Source of the DNA: Pseudoscleropodium purum
Taxonomy: Eukaryota; Streptophyta; Bryopsida; Hypnales; Brachytheciaceae
Assembly (NCBI GenBank): GCA_963969395.1
Contig: OZ017804.1
Location: forward strand, 12,958,001 to 13,022,000
Length of the DNA: 64,000 nucleotides
Reading direction: 5' to 3'
Positions 50,931 through 62,175 of the stretch are shown here, piece by piece (positions within the stretch are counted from its first letter, which is position 1; the number at the start of each line of letters is the position of its first letter). The translations under genes were made by a program, and so were the position numbers. The notes under the pieces were generated by a model that saw nothing but the letters and a program-made list of their open reading frames with translations, did no database searches and was not told the DNA's origin.

Positions 50931-51950
50931 CCATTCTTCATTGTATCAAACCCTAATTGATTAAGCATAATGGAGTGTTTGAGAAGACTAACTACAATTG
51001 GCACTTCATTTCAATGATTTTTTGTGATGGAAAAGGGGAAAAAAGTTTTTTTTCAACTACAAATGAATTTCTAAAGCCAATGATGCAATTTGTTTGTAAT
51101 TTGGAGTCTTTATCTAAAAATGAAAATTTTAGACCAATGTAATTTAAAGCAGAAAATTCAAAGATTAGGATGAAAATCTTAATTGATAAAATTACTACTA
51201 AAAATTGAGAGGGAACATGCCCTTATAAAAGAATTTAAAGGCATCCAATCCCCTCACAAAAACACCTTTAGTCCTACTTCAATTATGTTGGATCTATTTT
51301 ATTGAATTTTGGCTATTTTAGAGCCAAACCATCAAACAATTGTTCTTAAGCCTTTGTTACTCTATTATTGTTGTTATATATAGCAATATTTAAAAGATAA
51401 TAGCTTTTTTTCAAAGTGTGTTCATATATGCATTTATTATTGATACTTTTTTTTTTATAGTTATTTATTGATTTTAAGTTGTTTTATTTGAATTTGTATT
51501 AATCTTAAAGTTCACCTTCTTTGTACCTTAGCAATGTTGCTTAATCCCTCATCACCAAACTCTCATTTGGGTTCAAAAACATTATAACTTTTGAAGTAAT
51601 ATAGATCTAAATGTCACTAAGTTGTAGAGATCTTGACCATACACGCTTCTAGTGAGCATGTTTTAAATGATATCAATCAAATTTGGAGTCATTTGACCGC
51701 ATAGATTGCAAGATTATAATGTTTTAGTGTTGAAAAAGATGCTAAAATTTTCCTAGCAATACACTTGGAGGTGAAATTCGATTTCTAAACCTACTCGAAT
51801 GAAAAAACTCAAAACTACAAAGTGATTCAAAATCAACACAAAAACACATTGGTGAAAAAAAATATCATTGAATTGACTCAATGTGTTAGCAAAATGGCTT
51901 GCAAATGTCAGAAATGCCAAAAAGTTGCAAAAAACACATATGAGGTTGAA
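50931..51950. other. AT-rich spacer
   Basis: No gene or clear repeat border recognised; small open frames only. Confidence 0.4.
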
Positions 51951-51959
51951 CCTCCTTCT

Positions 51960-52470
51960 ACCAAAATGCTTCACAATCATTTATAACTTCTTGGATTGAT
52001 ATGAAATTTTAGCCACACAAACTAGACTAGTATATGCAACTTTTTCAAATTTTTCTAATTGGAAATGGACATTGTATGAAGAACAAGCCACCAAAGTTCA
52101 TTGTAATCCAAAAATGTTAGGATTTTAAACCTCAAATTGCTCTTAAACATTCAAAACAACTTGGATTGACATGAAAATTTTACCATAATAACTAGACTTC
52201 AAGGAAAACATAATCCAATAAATTTTATTGAAAAAAACATTGGATGAAGGAGATACAAGCCTCCAAAGTTTCAACCATCAAATGTAGTTTGGTGAACTCA
52301 AATTGAACCTATGAACGTCAATTGGCTTCCAGTTAATCAATACATCTTGGATCAATTTGAAAATCTTACCACACAAATTGAAAGAGAGCATAAATTTCCC
52401 AATAAGTTTTTTTTTTATTGAATTTGGACATTAGATGCAAAAGTTATAGCACTTTGAATTGAACTTGAAA
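51960..52470 (+). repeat. Degenerate tandem array, unit about 170-186 bp
   Basis: Three units share CTTGGATTGATATGAAA-like sequence (starting near 51990, 52160 and 52346), then ACCACACAAACTAGA-like sequence, then an ATTGGATGAAG-like sequence. The units are strongly diverged. Unit length is in the range of plant satellite monomers, but three worn copies do not show a satellite. Confidence 0.6.
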
Positions 52471-55400
52471 CTATGTGAGGAAACTTTTGGTCCCCTTCAG
52501 TGATGAGGGATTAAAGGATGCTCTAGTGTATATTTTTGAATTTAAAAACTACTAAGTGACAATTTTTAAAATGTGAAATCCCCTAAAAGTTGTGTTTTAG
52601 TTGTATTAATGTATTTTACACTAAGTTATTTTGTTAATTGTTCATTGTCCAAACCTTGCCCATATTTCCCTTGCTTTGCATAACACAATGAAGATTTGTC
52701 TTCTTTAGTACCCAAGTATTTAGATTTTTGTATCAAAAACAAAACTAAAGTAAAGCTTGGCTTCCCTAGTACTCAAGTATTTAGGTTCTTATGTTAGAAA
52801 CAAAACTACGACAAAGCTTTGAATGTTGAAGGTGTAATAGTCTTAGCTTCTTTTGCTAAAATTTCAAACTACAAAAAAGCTTTAAATTTTAGAAATGTTA
52901 AAGTTTTAGCTTCTTTTTGAAAATTTCAAATATGTGAAGCTATATACCTTGTGTTAGAAGTCAAATCAAGCTTTAAAAATAGGAATGGAAGTTATAAAGA
53001 CAACCATTCAGTAAGTTTAAAAGTCAAATTAATTGCGAGGAAAAAATTATAATTCCACTTGGAAGGTAAAGGCTTGCACTAATTAAAATTAAAATAGGGA
53101 GATTGGTGAGGCTAGTACCTTGAACAAAAGAAAAACACTAATTAAAATTAAAAGACTAGAAAATTAAAAAAATTTAAATTTTAAAGAAGCTAATCCTTGG
53201 GATTTTAAGATTTGGAATAAAAATAGCAAATGGCTTACTATTGAAGGAGTTGAATTATCATATGGGAGTTAAACTCTATATACTATGTATTGGACTCCAA
53301 TCTAAGTGTTGGATTCTAAGGACTACTTGGGCTTTCAATGTAATTTATTTTAATTCAAAATCTTTGGGTGTTGGATGCTAATTTGATTTAACTTTGGATT
53401 TGGCACTAATAGAAAACGTTAGAATTTCTACTGAATTGTATAGTGACCAGAACAACGCGACCAAATCAATAGAATTCACTTGAAATTCCAGCATTTTCTA
53501 CTAGGGTGGCATTGATTGATGTTCAAAAGAGTCACAAGCAACTCAAATAACAATTTCAATGCATACTAGAAAGAGTTAAAAGAAAAAAGGAGAAGACAAG
53601 AGAAGTCTTTTGAAAACAAGAAAAGGCACAAGTAAAACACTAGTAGAATGAGGAGGTAAAAAAATTGAAATGAAGAGTTGCAACAATTAGGAATGAAGTA
53701 TAATCCATTGAGGATTTGAGGAAGTGGATAGATTAGAAATGGAATTTGAAACGACAAATCATTTGTTAGCTTTGATAGTTTAGAATTAAGATAGGAACCT
53801 TGTAATTATCGACTTTGGAAAGGGAGACTATGAAATTGCATTATTGTCTTGAAATTTAAATAAGTATTCCATTGCAAAGTTAACTATTAAAATATCAGTA
53901 ATTGAATAAAATAATATTAGAAGGAAAAGAAGTAGTGGGGGAAAAAAAAAGAACAGAACTTAGAATGAAGAAGAGATTAGCTTTAAAATTAATTTCTATG
54001 ACTTGCATCAAAAAGCTCTAAAACTTAGCAATAAGCATAATTCAACAAAGGATACAATGGCAAATGAGGAAGGCTTTGAGGATATTTTTGACACATAATA
54101 AATAAAGCTCAATCTAAGATGAGTTTCTAAATCCCATTTTTCTTCTCTAATTTTCTTAATTAAGAATCCTAAACCATAGCTAAAGTACAAGTTATATTCA
54201 AATCATTAAAATTAAATTTTATTTCAAGTTTAGTTTGATAAACTTATAGAGGAGGTTTAGGGGGTTTCAAAAACATAAGACACTTAGAAGATAGATTTAA
54301 AATGAGTAAGTTATAAGTGAATGAAGTTTAAGAGCTAAATTGGATGAAATACTTCCAATTTCATACAAAAGGAACAAGAAGGGAATAGACAAAATCTAGA
54401 ATTAAAAAATTAAATTAAAAGTTAAATTCACATTATAAGTTATGAGTAATCAACAAATGAAGTTTGAGGTACTAATTAGTGGTCAAACTTCATTCATCTA
54501 TAATTTTCATTAAGAAAGTTCAATCTTCAAGTATTTTAGCAATTTGGATAGGCAAAATCAATTACTTCAAGGAACAAGTTGTATAAAATCATTTAATTTA
54601 TATTTTATTTCAATTTTAGTTTGAACATATCTTAAAAGTTTAAAAATAGTAAACAAATTGAAGTAATTAGGAAAAAAAATATGTCAAAATCTTTTGAAAA
54701 TAAACAAAGGAAAAATTTAAGATTAGGATATTATAGAAGAAGATTATTGAAGTTCAAAAGTAATTTAAACTTTTAAAATCACTTTAAAATCCATAAGATA
54801 AAGAAGGATGAAGTTTAGAATGAAGAATGGATGAACTAACAAAAGTTTTGTTCATCCAAGTTCAAACTTAGTATTTAGATAGTAGCTAGTAATTTAAGAT
54901 CGTAGCCTAAATTCCAAGTCAAATAGAATAAAAAAGTTGGTAGAAGAAGATGGATGAAGTTTAAATGGCCATTCCAAAGGTGAAACTTTAGTTGGTTATA
55001 ACTTTCTTTAGAAACATCAGATTTGAATGAATTTTATGTTTTAAAAAATGGAATGATCTAATCTTTAACTAGAGATTTCAAAATTGTGGCTGTGAACTCT
55101 TGCCCATCAAATTCCAATAGCCTTGTTTAGTTCGGCTACTTGGCCAAAAGTCATGTTTTTGTATTAGGTTTTATTAGTTTATCTTGCAAGTTCACATTCA
55201 ACAATCAACAGGCCATACAAAAAAGATTAGTTGCTTAGAATGAGAATGGGACATCCTAAATATCTAATTAGGATAATTTTTCACTTGAATACTAGAACCT
55301 GGACACTTAGTTGTGCTTGTTTGTTACCAAAGGTGGGGATTTAAATACTTACAAGTAGCACATTGCAAAGATTAGCCACAAATCAAACATCAAATGTTAA

Positions 55401-55879
55401 GCTTAATAACAAGGTTTGAACTTAAAGTGCATCCAAAAAATTGTGAAAGGACTCAACAAAACCCAACTTCCATCTATTATAGAAGAAAAATAGATTATAT
55501 AAGTCATCGTGAAGTGGTGGCAAACTTTTGGTTTTGTTGGGATGACATTGAATGATGTGTGAAAGGAAAAAAGCACAAATGAATCATCAACTAGTCAAAG
55601 GTGCCATATGTGTGGCTTATTTTGAAGGAGAAAAATTTCAATGGGAGGTGCTATTCTAGTATACTAAATTATGTTTGTAAGAGTGCCTTACATTATCACT
55701 ACGTCACTTCTTCAAGAAGTTTAAGATATTTGAAGGCATTTTATATAATCACCCATTACCAACAAATCTAGACGCATATCTAACAATTAGAAACAACCGA
55801 ATTAGTTGAATTACAAATGTACCAACAACAAAACAACAAAATAAATGAGAAAGTGTTGGCAATGTTAAATGATCAATGA
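52471..55879. other. AT-rich spacer
   Basis: No supported gene. Two similar stretches near 52690-52800 (both with CAAAGCTT-like and TAGTACCCAAGTATTTAG-like phrases) hint at another old local duplication. Confidence 0.4.
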
Positions 55880-56680
55880 AGATATGGGTTTGCAAAACAA
55901 TCCTTAAAGTTTGTATGCTGAATTGAAAATATGTATTAAAAATTTCAGAAATTTCCTCCATGTCAATTATGAGATATTAGTATTTAAATTCATTGTAATC
56001 ATTTTTTGGGCCTTGCAAAAAAATAAGGTAGCTACATTTTAGAAGTTCACTTTTCTATGAAAAAATGACCAAAATGGTGGTGCTTCTTTGGATTATTTTT
56101 TCCATGACAAGTTGGCTACATACTTAAAAATTTCAGATCATTTGGAAATGTACAACATATAAGAAAAAAATAGTAAGTAGGTAGTAGTAGAGAATGATTC
56201 AAAATACTAAATTATGAAGAATTTAATTATGGAATTGAAAAATGCCAATTCCAATGGTTGCAATGTTTTAATAAACAATCTACATTCTATGATTTTATTT
56301 TTTTCCAAAAATATTGAAAACTGGGTAAAATAAAGGATTTCAATTTTTTTTTATTGAGTAGGAAATCCATAATTACCCCCCAAAACAAAAAAGCCTCATA
56401 ACTTTTGACTCATTAGTCAAAATAGAATAATTCAAAACTTTCCATGTATAGAAAACCAATTTCAAATTTTTATTTTGAAAAAAATGATTTTTTTAGATAT
56501 GCCCAAGTTGCCTAGTTACAAAAAAAAATAAACATATTAGGCTATAACTTTTTACTCATATTTTCAAATGTCATGAAATTTAATGCATATGAAAGATATT
56601 CTTCATCTCAACTTTCTATTAAAATTTGAGCCAAGAATATAAAAATCTCTAGTTGCATGCACCTACCAAAAATTTCTATG
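55880..56680 (-). repeat. Dispersed repeat family, copy C (inverted)
   Basis: In reverse complement this matches copies A and B in the same order of landmarks. It is closest to copy A, for example in the block around CATGACATTTGAAAATATGAGTA. It is non-coding. Confidence 0.75.
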
Positions 56681-56859
56681 TAATTCCAAAACATAGGTTG
56701 ATCTTTTAGGGGTTAAGATGGATACATCATGCTTAGGTGTTGATTTAGAAAAAGCATTGCAATTTCAAATGCTTTTGTTAACGTTGTCGTGCTGTAAATA
56801 CAGACATTATGTAGAATATGTATATTTATATCTTTTAGATAGGTTTAAATATTTGTAAC

Positions 56860-57462
56860 ATTATAAAGAAGATGACGTCATTTGAGGTGGTTTTAAGGTG
56901 ACGCCTTTTCTCTGCTGTTATAAACAACTATATAGAGAAGGATTCACTTGAAAGCTTTATTTCATTTGATATTCTTCTTCTTTATTTTTTATTTGGATTT
57001 GCTATATTGAATTGGAAGATTTTTTTTGAGTCTCACAATGAAAAATCTCAACCGGAACATAAGTTTGAATTTTCTTTATCACAACTGCCAGATCAGCCAC
57101 AACTGCCGTTGAATTTTTCATTACTATATAAGGGATTAGAAGATGAAGCTGGGCCATCTTGACCACCAAAACAACCTCACATGGAGAAACGATGATACAG
57201 ACATCTTCAATGTGACACTTGTGCATTGGTGATTTTGTTACAAGTTACATGTGTTGAACTCAACAATTATAAAGTCACATTTGAAAAATGTTTTGAAGGT
57301 TTAAACGATATGAAATATTATTGCATGGTGAGGCCTATCGAAGAGAGCTGTGGTCATCAACGATGGTTAGAAAGGCCAATCAATCTTTTAATTAAGGTGG
57401 GTTGTGCTGATTATATGGTTGCTATCATCAAACGCATCCTCAAATTCTTGCAGATGGAGTGA
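56860..57462 (+). other. Interrupted open frame with promoter-like upstream sequence
   Basis: Upstream are two TGACG motifs, one within the palindrome TGACGTCA (56873-56880), and a TATA-like CTATATAGAG (56927-56938). One frame is then open from about 56935 to the stop at 57460-57462 except for two TGA codons near 57160 and 57193. It has a hydrophobic start, a charged segment (FEFSLSQLPDQPQLPLNFSL) and a tail ending IIKRILKFLQME. The uninterrupted part from 57226 is 78 codons. I recognise no family. It may be a small pseudogene or a chance frame. Confidence 0.3.
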
Positions 57463-59089
57463 TATTTCGATTAGAGCTCTAATTTTTTACCTCTATTAAA
57501 TATATATTAGATTTTTAATTATTTATTTTATAATTAGAGTGATTTCCTACAATAATTTTGTATTTATAAAGTAATATGAAAGAAATATTCAAATATTCAA
57601 ATATTTTGCCTTTTAGATGAACTTGAAGTGAATTTTCTTCAAAGATAAAGATAAAGAGATAGTTGTGAACCAAATAAATGCTTAATTATTGATATTGTAA
57701 CTTTGGGAGTGAATTAGGGTTGACCCCACTTGTTTGTGTGGTTAGAGTGGAGATAAGGTGGAGAAAAATGTGGACACTATTTTTTTGTGGACATTCTCCC
57801 GTTGTGAATTTATGAAGGACTCAAATGTTTGGAGGCTCATTGTGTTGTGAGTTTCAAGAAGTTTGAAATGAAATTTGCAGGAGTTGTGTATTTGCAGTAG
57901 TTGTGTTATAATATATAGTTTCTAAATTAATTTCACTAGCTTGATTTGGATTTGTAAATCAAAAGTTGTGCTTGTTTGAATGGAGGGAGGTTTGTTGCCT
58001 TTAAAATTAAAAGGCAAAGACTTCAACCAGCTATAAAAGATAGATATATTCTTGGTTTGTAATGAGATTTGGAGGGAGTATAGAAAATTGAGTTAGCTTT
58101 TCATAAAGATATTACTCACTTCATTTGGAGCTGTGTAACAATGACGGCACTCATCCAAAGTTCAGCTTGAGAGATGGAGGTTGAAGTTAGAGATTGGAGG
58201 AAGTTTCGAAGACTTATGTGTGTGTGTCTTATGGCTTTGTAAAATTTGTTGTTGCAGGCAGCTTGGGTTACATCAATACTAATTTTATTTTGTATCGTAG
58301 GTAATGAAGTGGGGTTAATTGCCTACATGGTCGAGACTGGGTGACGAAGTGGGATTAATGGCCCATATGGTCAAGATTTGCTTGTTCTCACGGTGAAGTT
58401 TAGTTCTTAAAGTTAGTCACTGAGAGTTTGAAAGTTTAGGAGCCAATCTTTTGGACGGTTTAGCTTGTTGTTTGGCCGTCCTGTTTTACCCATTCGAAGC
58501 CGTGGGATCTTATCACATACCTTAAACTTTACACCTATTTAGAACTAGTCAATACAGAATAAGTCAACGGGTAACAGTTCAATAGTGGTTTAGAAGATTC
58601 GACATTCAAGTTTGAAGTAGGATGAATCTGCAAGTGACGAGTTTTCTGGGTTTTTTATCATTTTACGACTTTCTTCATTCTCAAGCCATTTCTGATCGCA
58701 ACTAAAATCTCTGTGATTTTCCAAAACAAACGTTTTCAATACAACAATATTGTTTACAATGGTTAAAAGACTTGCTTTAAAGACAATGACTTTATAAGTT
58801 GTTTGAAAGTTTTTAATCCTTTTAATATACCAACAAACAATTCGGCTTAAAAATTTGGAATTGTATAGAATTAAATCAATTAGATGTTCATTATATAAAG
58901 AAGATTAAAGGTAAAAACTATCTTCCTCTTGTGGAAGTTCCTACATTCTAACAAAAATTCTTTGGCTTAAAGCTTCAAGTCACCACAAAGTGGCTTGAAA
59001 AAAGCTTTAGGGATTTGTGGAGCATAGTCTTCAAACACTCTACACTAACCTCCACGTGTTGGCTAAATTAGACAAAGTACAAATGTATT
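57463..59089. other. Spacer with traces of decayed mobile DNA
   Basis: No gene recognised. A 38-bp imperfect tandem repeat lies at 58305-58382 (GAAGTGGGGTTAATT... then GAAGTGGGATTAATG...). Confidence 0.35.
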
Positions 59090-59293
59090 AGTACTACCAC
59101 TTGTGAGCATGCATTCTCAATTCAAAATTTGATAAAAATTAAGATTAAAAATAAATTTACATCAAAGAGCCTAAAAGTAATGATAAGAATTGCTTTGGAT
59201 AAGGTAGTTGAAAATTTTGATGATACAATTTATAATGCAATTCTTCTTTGGGAAAATGGTGCCAAGTGGTTAAATATCTCTACTCTAATCTAA
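59090..59293 (+). pseudogene. hAT transposase C-terminal dimerisation domain, relic
   Basis: A short frame reads STTTCEHAFSIQNLIK, then KNKFTSKSLKVMIRIAL, and ends with LLWENGAKW before a stop at 59291-59293. The pattern CE-x-AFS-x-QN-x-IK followed by a basic stretch and L-x-x-LMRI is typical of the hAT-family dimerisation domain at the end of the transposase. Nothing upstream in frame can be followed and no terminal repeats were found, so this is an eroded fragment. Confidence 0.6.
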
Positions 59294-60779
59294 CGAAGTA
59301 TTTGACCTCAAGTTCAAACAATATTTGTATAAAACTTTTTGGAAGAGCTTCATATATCAAAATTTGTACTAACCGATGTCTAAAAAATGTGTGGGCTACA
59401 AACTTAGGATCCTAATATTTTTTGAAGGCTAAATCTTTAAACCAAAGCAACCTTCTTTTTTCACTTTTTGAGAAAGTGTTGAGATGGCAATCACTTAAAA
59501 TTTATTGAAGCATTGTATTCCTATATCCATCCATCTTTTGAACTAAAAAACACTTTCCAATCATATTCATGCACTTTTTCATCCAAGTCTAGTGACTTCA
59601 TCCACATTAGATATAGAAAATTTGTAACAAAAACAGATTACTTTTATTTGGCAAAAAGTAGAAATTTATTTTGAAATGGTACAATCTAGCCCCATGGTGC
59701 CAAAAAAAAAAGGGCTAGATCCACAACAATGAGGCTTGGCCTAGTTCAAATCCACCCATAAATCTTTGAGCATTAGAAATCAATTATAAACCCCTTTAAA
59801 AGTCCAAAAAAGAAAATTCTGATATAAAACACTAAAATACAGATTTTCACCAAACCAATTTCTTTAATTTAGGAAATCAACTAAGTGTAAAAAAATTAAG
59901 AGGTTATTGACCGACAGAAAAGACATATCCAAGACATACCCAATTTAAAAAACAAAAAACCTAGTGAACTCAGATAGAAGCGGCAGTCCACCGAGTTCAA
60001 AAAAAAACTCTCCGAATTGTAACATAGACTAATGATTATTCCACACTTTATACCTCAATGCAGAGTTGTAGAATTCTTCAATATTTGTAACCTAATGATC
60101 ATTTCCCCCTTCAACTACACGGATTTCCAATTGCAAGGTTCGATTCTCCAAATTGTCAGCATCTTTTCTCCCATGGTCCTTCAAATCACATATTTACACT
60201 AACCACCATTACTATCATAATTTTTTCAAAATTTTACCCTTAAACAATCATCAACAGCAAAGAAGAGCTGCCAGATTACATTATCACATTTTCATCCACA
60301 CAATTTTACATTCATTTGTTCTTGCTAAACCCAAATGACATCCAAACATCTTCTCAATGAAACAGCTTGCAGATTGATGAATCTGTTTTAATATTGTTGC
60401 GTTGCAACAGGCTACGTTCTAGATATATATGCACATAAGCTTCTGAGAAAAACAGGGCACCCATTTCAAAGATCACACCAAACACACAGCAAAAATGGAG
60501 GTCACTGTGAATCACAACTTCACTCAAGTTTTCAAGATATTGTCCTTCAAACTTCCTCCACAAAAGAGATCAGAGAACCATTCTGGATTGCCACCCACAT
60601 CATATGACGTAAAAACACATGCGCTACATACTCTCGGACAAAACAGCGCAATAAACCAGAATGGTGGGGGTGCTATCACAAAATTTTTACTACACTACCA
60701 AAAATAAGCACTACGCAACCTGAAAACTGGGTCCTCTACCTTGCACCTGCAGTGTCGTCAAGGAAGAAAATGTATCAGA
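59294..60779. other. AT-rich spacer up to the right duplication arm
   Basis: No supported gene. A small hairpin (TCTAGCCCC ... GGGCTAGA) lies at about 59687-59727. Confidence 0.4.
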
Positions 60780-62175
60780 AGAGATCACCAGAAGTTGGGG
60801 TATAAGTTTCAACTACTCCATCACCACATCCCCTGCAGAGAAAGTCACAAGCCCCATTCCAATTTCCTTCCCCCCACCCCATAAAATACAGCAATATACC
60901 TTCGCAACACAATAATCATAATCGCACTCACAAGCACCTCCAAATATCTGGAAAAAAATGCACATCCACCAAGTTCAGTGTGGAGGAAGACCACAGCGAG
61001 GTTTCTAAATATCTGCGATTCCAGTGGCCATGCTGCTGAACACTTACCTGCAGAATGGCCTTTCATACACGACCCACAGCTGCAGCGTAAAGAGTCCTCT
61101 GCGCATGCACGTACAATCCACCAACCACCAACCACCCGAGACCACAATTTCCCAAGGTTCAACTGGAACTTGAACCATCCAATTCTCACTGCTAACCAAA
61201 AACAAACAGCAATGCAAGAAGATGCAGAAGCACTCTCAAAACAAGCTATGACAAAATCATCTAAACACAAGCTACCAAAATGGAATGCACATGCAAAACT
61301 CGCTGCCCAACCTGAACCTTCACAATAGAAAACTTACAGTACACTTACAGATCCCACCTAAGGTACGAGGTGCTCAGCTGCGATTTACACACAGAATCCT
61401 GGGACCGTGTCCACATACCTCCCAGCCCAACCCCCCCAAAGCCCACAAGCGTCCACATCCTGTCAAAGACTGCTTGCACCTGCTATTTATTACAATTGTA
61501 CACTACCACATCCCCATCACACTCCTCATCAAAGTAACATGCCACTCATGAAGCTATAACTACTGATTTCCGACCATAACTGCAACTCAGAATAACTCCA
61601 TTATATCATGTACACAACAGCAGCTACCACAAACAGTCCTCCAACCCAAGATTCCTTCTTGCAAGTAATGAATAGGAAAAAAAAAGTACATAATGCCACA
61701 AATTCCAACCTCAACCTCTACATAGGGTGAATTGGCCAGTCCAGGGCTAACCTACAGTAGTTCGTACGAGCTGCACCAGTTCATTGACCAAGCCGTCTTG
61801 AAGCCAAATGATTGTTACCGAAACGGTCTGCTTGATTGCCATGTCCATCGAAAGCACAGAAAGAAAGGACAACCAAACCGATCAGCATCAGCCACCCCAA
61901 CCCCAATCCCGCCCACCCGCACCCTCAAGTTCGTCTGCTGAAGCACCTCCGCTCAAGGACGACTCAAATTAATCACCAGCTCCACTTGTTGAAAACTTAG
62001 AAAATCGCCTGCACGGGACACAAGTACCCAACCAGCCTCTTCGATCAAGCTTTTACAGGCGCAAACAACATCAAGCACTGTATCCACACCTACCAGCAAT
62101 CCACTGTCGTAAGCCACACTACTGACTCACGTGCTAAGCCTGCAACATCAGGATGCCTCACTACCATGCAGTTCC
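60780..62175 (-). other. 3' flank of the inverted RS-gene copy
   Basis: Aligns with 34932-36390 with many substitutions and gaps. It keeps a donor-like CTGCAG/GTAAGT (plus-strand 61045-61055) and a shortened GGGGTT tract (61895-61915). Confidence 0.5.

Noticed and set aside
61732..61941. Small plus-strand gene near 61.8 kb
   Set aside because: It has a counterpart antisense to the 3' flank in the left arm (35166-35411). It is a shadow of duplicated untranslated sequence.
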